Below, piece after piece: positions 62,755 to 64,000 of a stretch of DNA of 64,000 bases (positions are counted from its first letter, which is position 1; every line of letters starts with the position of its first letter). The notes beneath the pieces were generated by a model. The model ran no database searches and was not told the DNA's origin. It saw only the letters and a list, made by a program, of their open reading frames with translations. The stretch is taken from the NCBI RefSeq assembly GCF_023898315.1, contig NC_064616.1:706085389-706149388 (forward strand), given 5' to 3'. This DNA is from Schistocerca nitens. Lineage: Eukaryota > Arthropoda > Insecta > Orthoptera > Acrididae. The position numbers were made by a program, and so were the translations under genes.

Positions 62755-63975
62755 CTACATGTACATCTACATTTATACTCTGCAAGCCACCCAACGGTGT
62801 GTGGCGGAGGGCACTTTATGTGCCACTGTCATTACCTCCCTTTTCTGTTCCAGTCGCGTATGGTTCGTGGGAAGAACGACTGTCTGAAAGCCTCCGTTCG
62901 CGCTCAAATCTCTCTAATTTTACATTCGTGATCTCCTCGGGAGGTATAATTAGGGGGAAGCAATATATTCGATACCTCATCCAGAAACGCACCCTCTCGA
63001 AACCTGGCGAGCAAGCTACACCGCGATGCAGAGCGCATCTCTTCCAGAGTCTGCCACTTGAGTTTGCTAAACATCTCCGTAACGCTATCACGGTTACCGA
63101 ATAACCCTGTGATGAAACGCGCCGCTCTTCTTTGGATCTTCTCTATCTCCTCTGTCAACCCGACCTGGTACGGATCCCACACTGATGAGCAATACTCAAG
63201 TAAAGGTCAAACGAGTGTTTTGTAAGCCACCTCCTTTGTTGATGGACTACATTTTCTAAGGACTCTCCCAATGAATCTCAACCTGGTACCCGCCTTACCA
63301 ACAATTAATTTTATATGATCATTCCACTTCAAATCGTTCCGCACGCATACTCCCAGATATTTTACAGAAGTAACTGCTACCACTGTTTGTTCCGCTATCA
63401 TATAATCATACAATAAAGGATCCTTCTTTCTATGTATTCACAATACATTACATTTGTTTTGTCTATGTTAAGGGTCAGTTGCCACTCCCTGCACCAAGTG
63501 CCTACCCGCTGCAGATCTTCCTGCATTTCGCTACAATTTTCTAATGCTGCAACTTCTCTGTATACTGCAGCATCATCCGCGAAAAGCCGCATGGAACTTC
63601 CGACACTATCTACTAGGTCATTTATATATATATTGTGAAAAGCAATGGTCCCATAACACTCCCCTGTGGCACGGCAGAGGTTACTTTAACGCCTGTAGAC
63701 GTCTCTCCATTGATAACAACATGCTGTGTTATGTTTGCTAAAAACTCTTCAATCCAGCCACACAGCTGTGCTGATATTCCGTAGGCTCTTACTTTGTTTA
63801 TCAGGCGACAGTGCGGAACTGTATCGAATGCCTTCCAAGGAAAAAAGCATCTACCTGGGAGCCTGTATCTAATATTTTCTGGGTCTCATGAACAAATAAA
63901 GCGAGTTGGGTCTCACACGATCGCTGTTTCCGGAATCCATGTTGATTCCTACAGAGTAGATTCTGGGTTTACAAA
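62755..63975 (-). mobile_element. LINE of the same family as 23691-24655
   Basis: Minus-strand RT pieces in several frames: QHGFRKQRSCETQLA (near 63930), AFDTVPH (near 63820), SAVPQGSVMGPLL (near 63655), MRLFADDAAVYREVAALEN, WCREWQLTLNIDKTNV, KYLGVCVRNDLKWNDHIKL, MWDPYQVGLTEEIEKIQRRA. The tail is ATGTAG-like (plus strand ctacatgtacatctacat). Several frame changes. It lies upstream of exon 62246-62415, sense to twitchin. Confidence 0.87.
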
Positions 63976-64000
63976 AACGACATGATACACAAGCAAAAAA

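Noticed and set aside
9959-64000. CRISPR arrays, operons or other bacterial features
   Set aside because: Spliced genes, LINEs, microsatellites and tRNA-headed SINEs are eukaryotic; the repeats have no spacer structure.

Overview
The window is arthropod nuclear DNA, AT-rich and full of transposable elements. The repeat families (an RTE-type LINE ending in GTT repeats, several Tc1 families, tRNA-headed SINEs, a short TIR element with CCGTATTT ends) and the very large introns suggest a grasshopper or locust (Orthoptera, perhaps Schistocerca-like). That species guess comes from remembered repeat families, not from a marker gene.

One host gene dominates. The C-terminal part of twitchin (bent, bt; the insect unc-22/titin-like kinase of muscle) runs on the minus strand from 62415 down to a stop codon at 5815-5817. 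I resolved 22 coding exons, all with GT-AG junctions and one uninterrupted frame: 3671 coding bases, 1222 codons plus stop. The encoded order is Ig, FN3, N-terminal linker, MLCK-type kinase, C-terminal regulatory segment, Ig, Ig, Ser-rich linker, Ig, Ig, Ig, stop, which is the known C-terminal layout of twitchin. The 5' part of the gene lies beyond base 64000. The kinase exons are packed into 57.2-59.1 kb; the post-kinase Ig exons are spread over 50 kb by transposon-filled introns.

Other regions, in order. 1-3862: a badly decayed Ty3/Gypsy element carrying a SINE with a perfect 14-bp target duplication. 4.8-6.0 kb: twitchin 3' end. 6.8-14.8 kb (intron): a second SINE of the same family, a decayed LINE, a GT microsatellite, and a full-length but mutated RTE LINE with an 11-bp duplication. 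16.1-21.8 kb: a solo LTR, then a complete Gypsy element with 246-bp LTRs, a tRNA-Ser(GCT)-matching primer site and disabled gag/pol. 22-27 kb: a repeat, a Tc1 element split by a nested LINE, and an old LINE. 28-36 kb: GT repeat, three Tc1-like elements, a SINE and a 33-bp retroposed scrap. 38-41 kb: an inverted pair of tRNA-like repeats and a second RTE LINE. 44-56 kb: two TIR-type repeats, an intronic hairpin, a LINE with a 613-codon open RT frame, a CCGTATTT TIR element and a CA repeat. 60-64 kb: a mariner fragment, a palindromic repeat and another LINE.

I found no new molecular system. The observations most worth a second look are a candidate 9-nt optional microexon in twitchin, an intronic 26-bp-arm hairpin, a 33-bp insertion with its own target duplication, and several repeats that are inverted on themselves.
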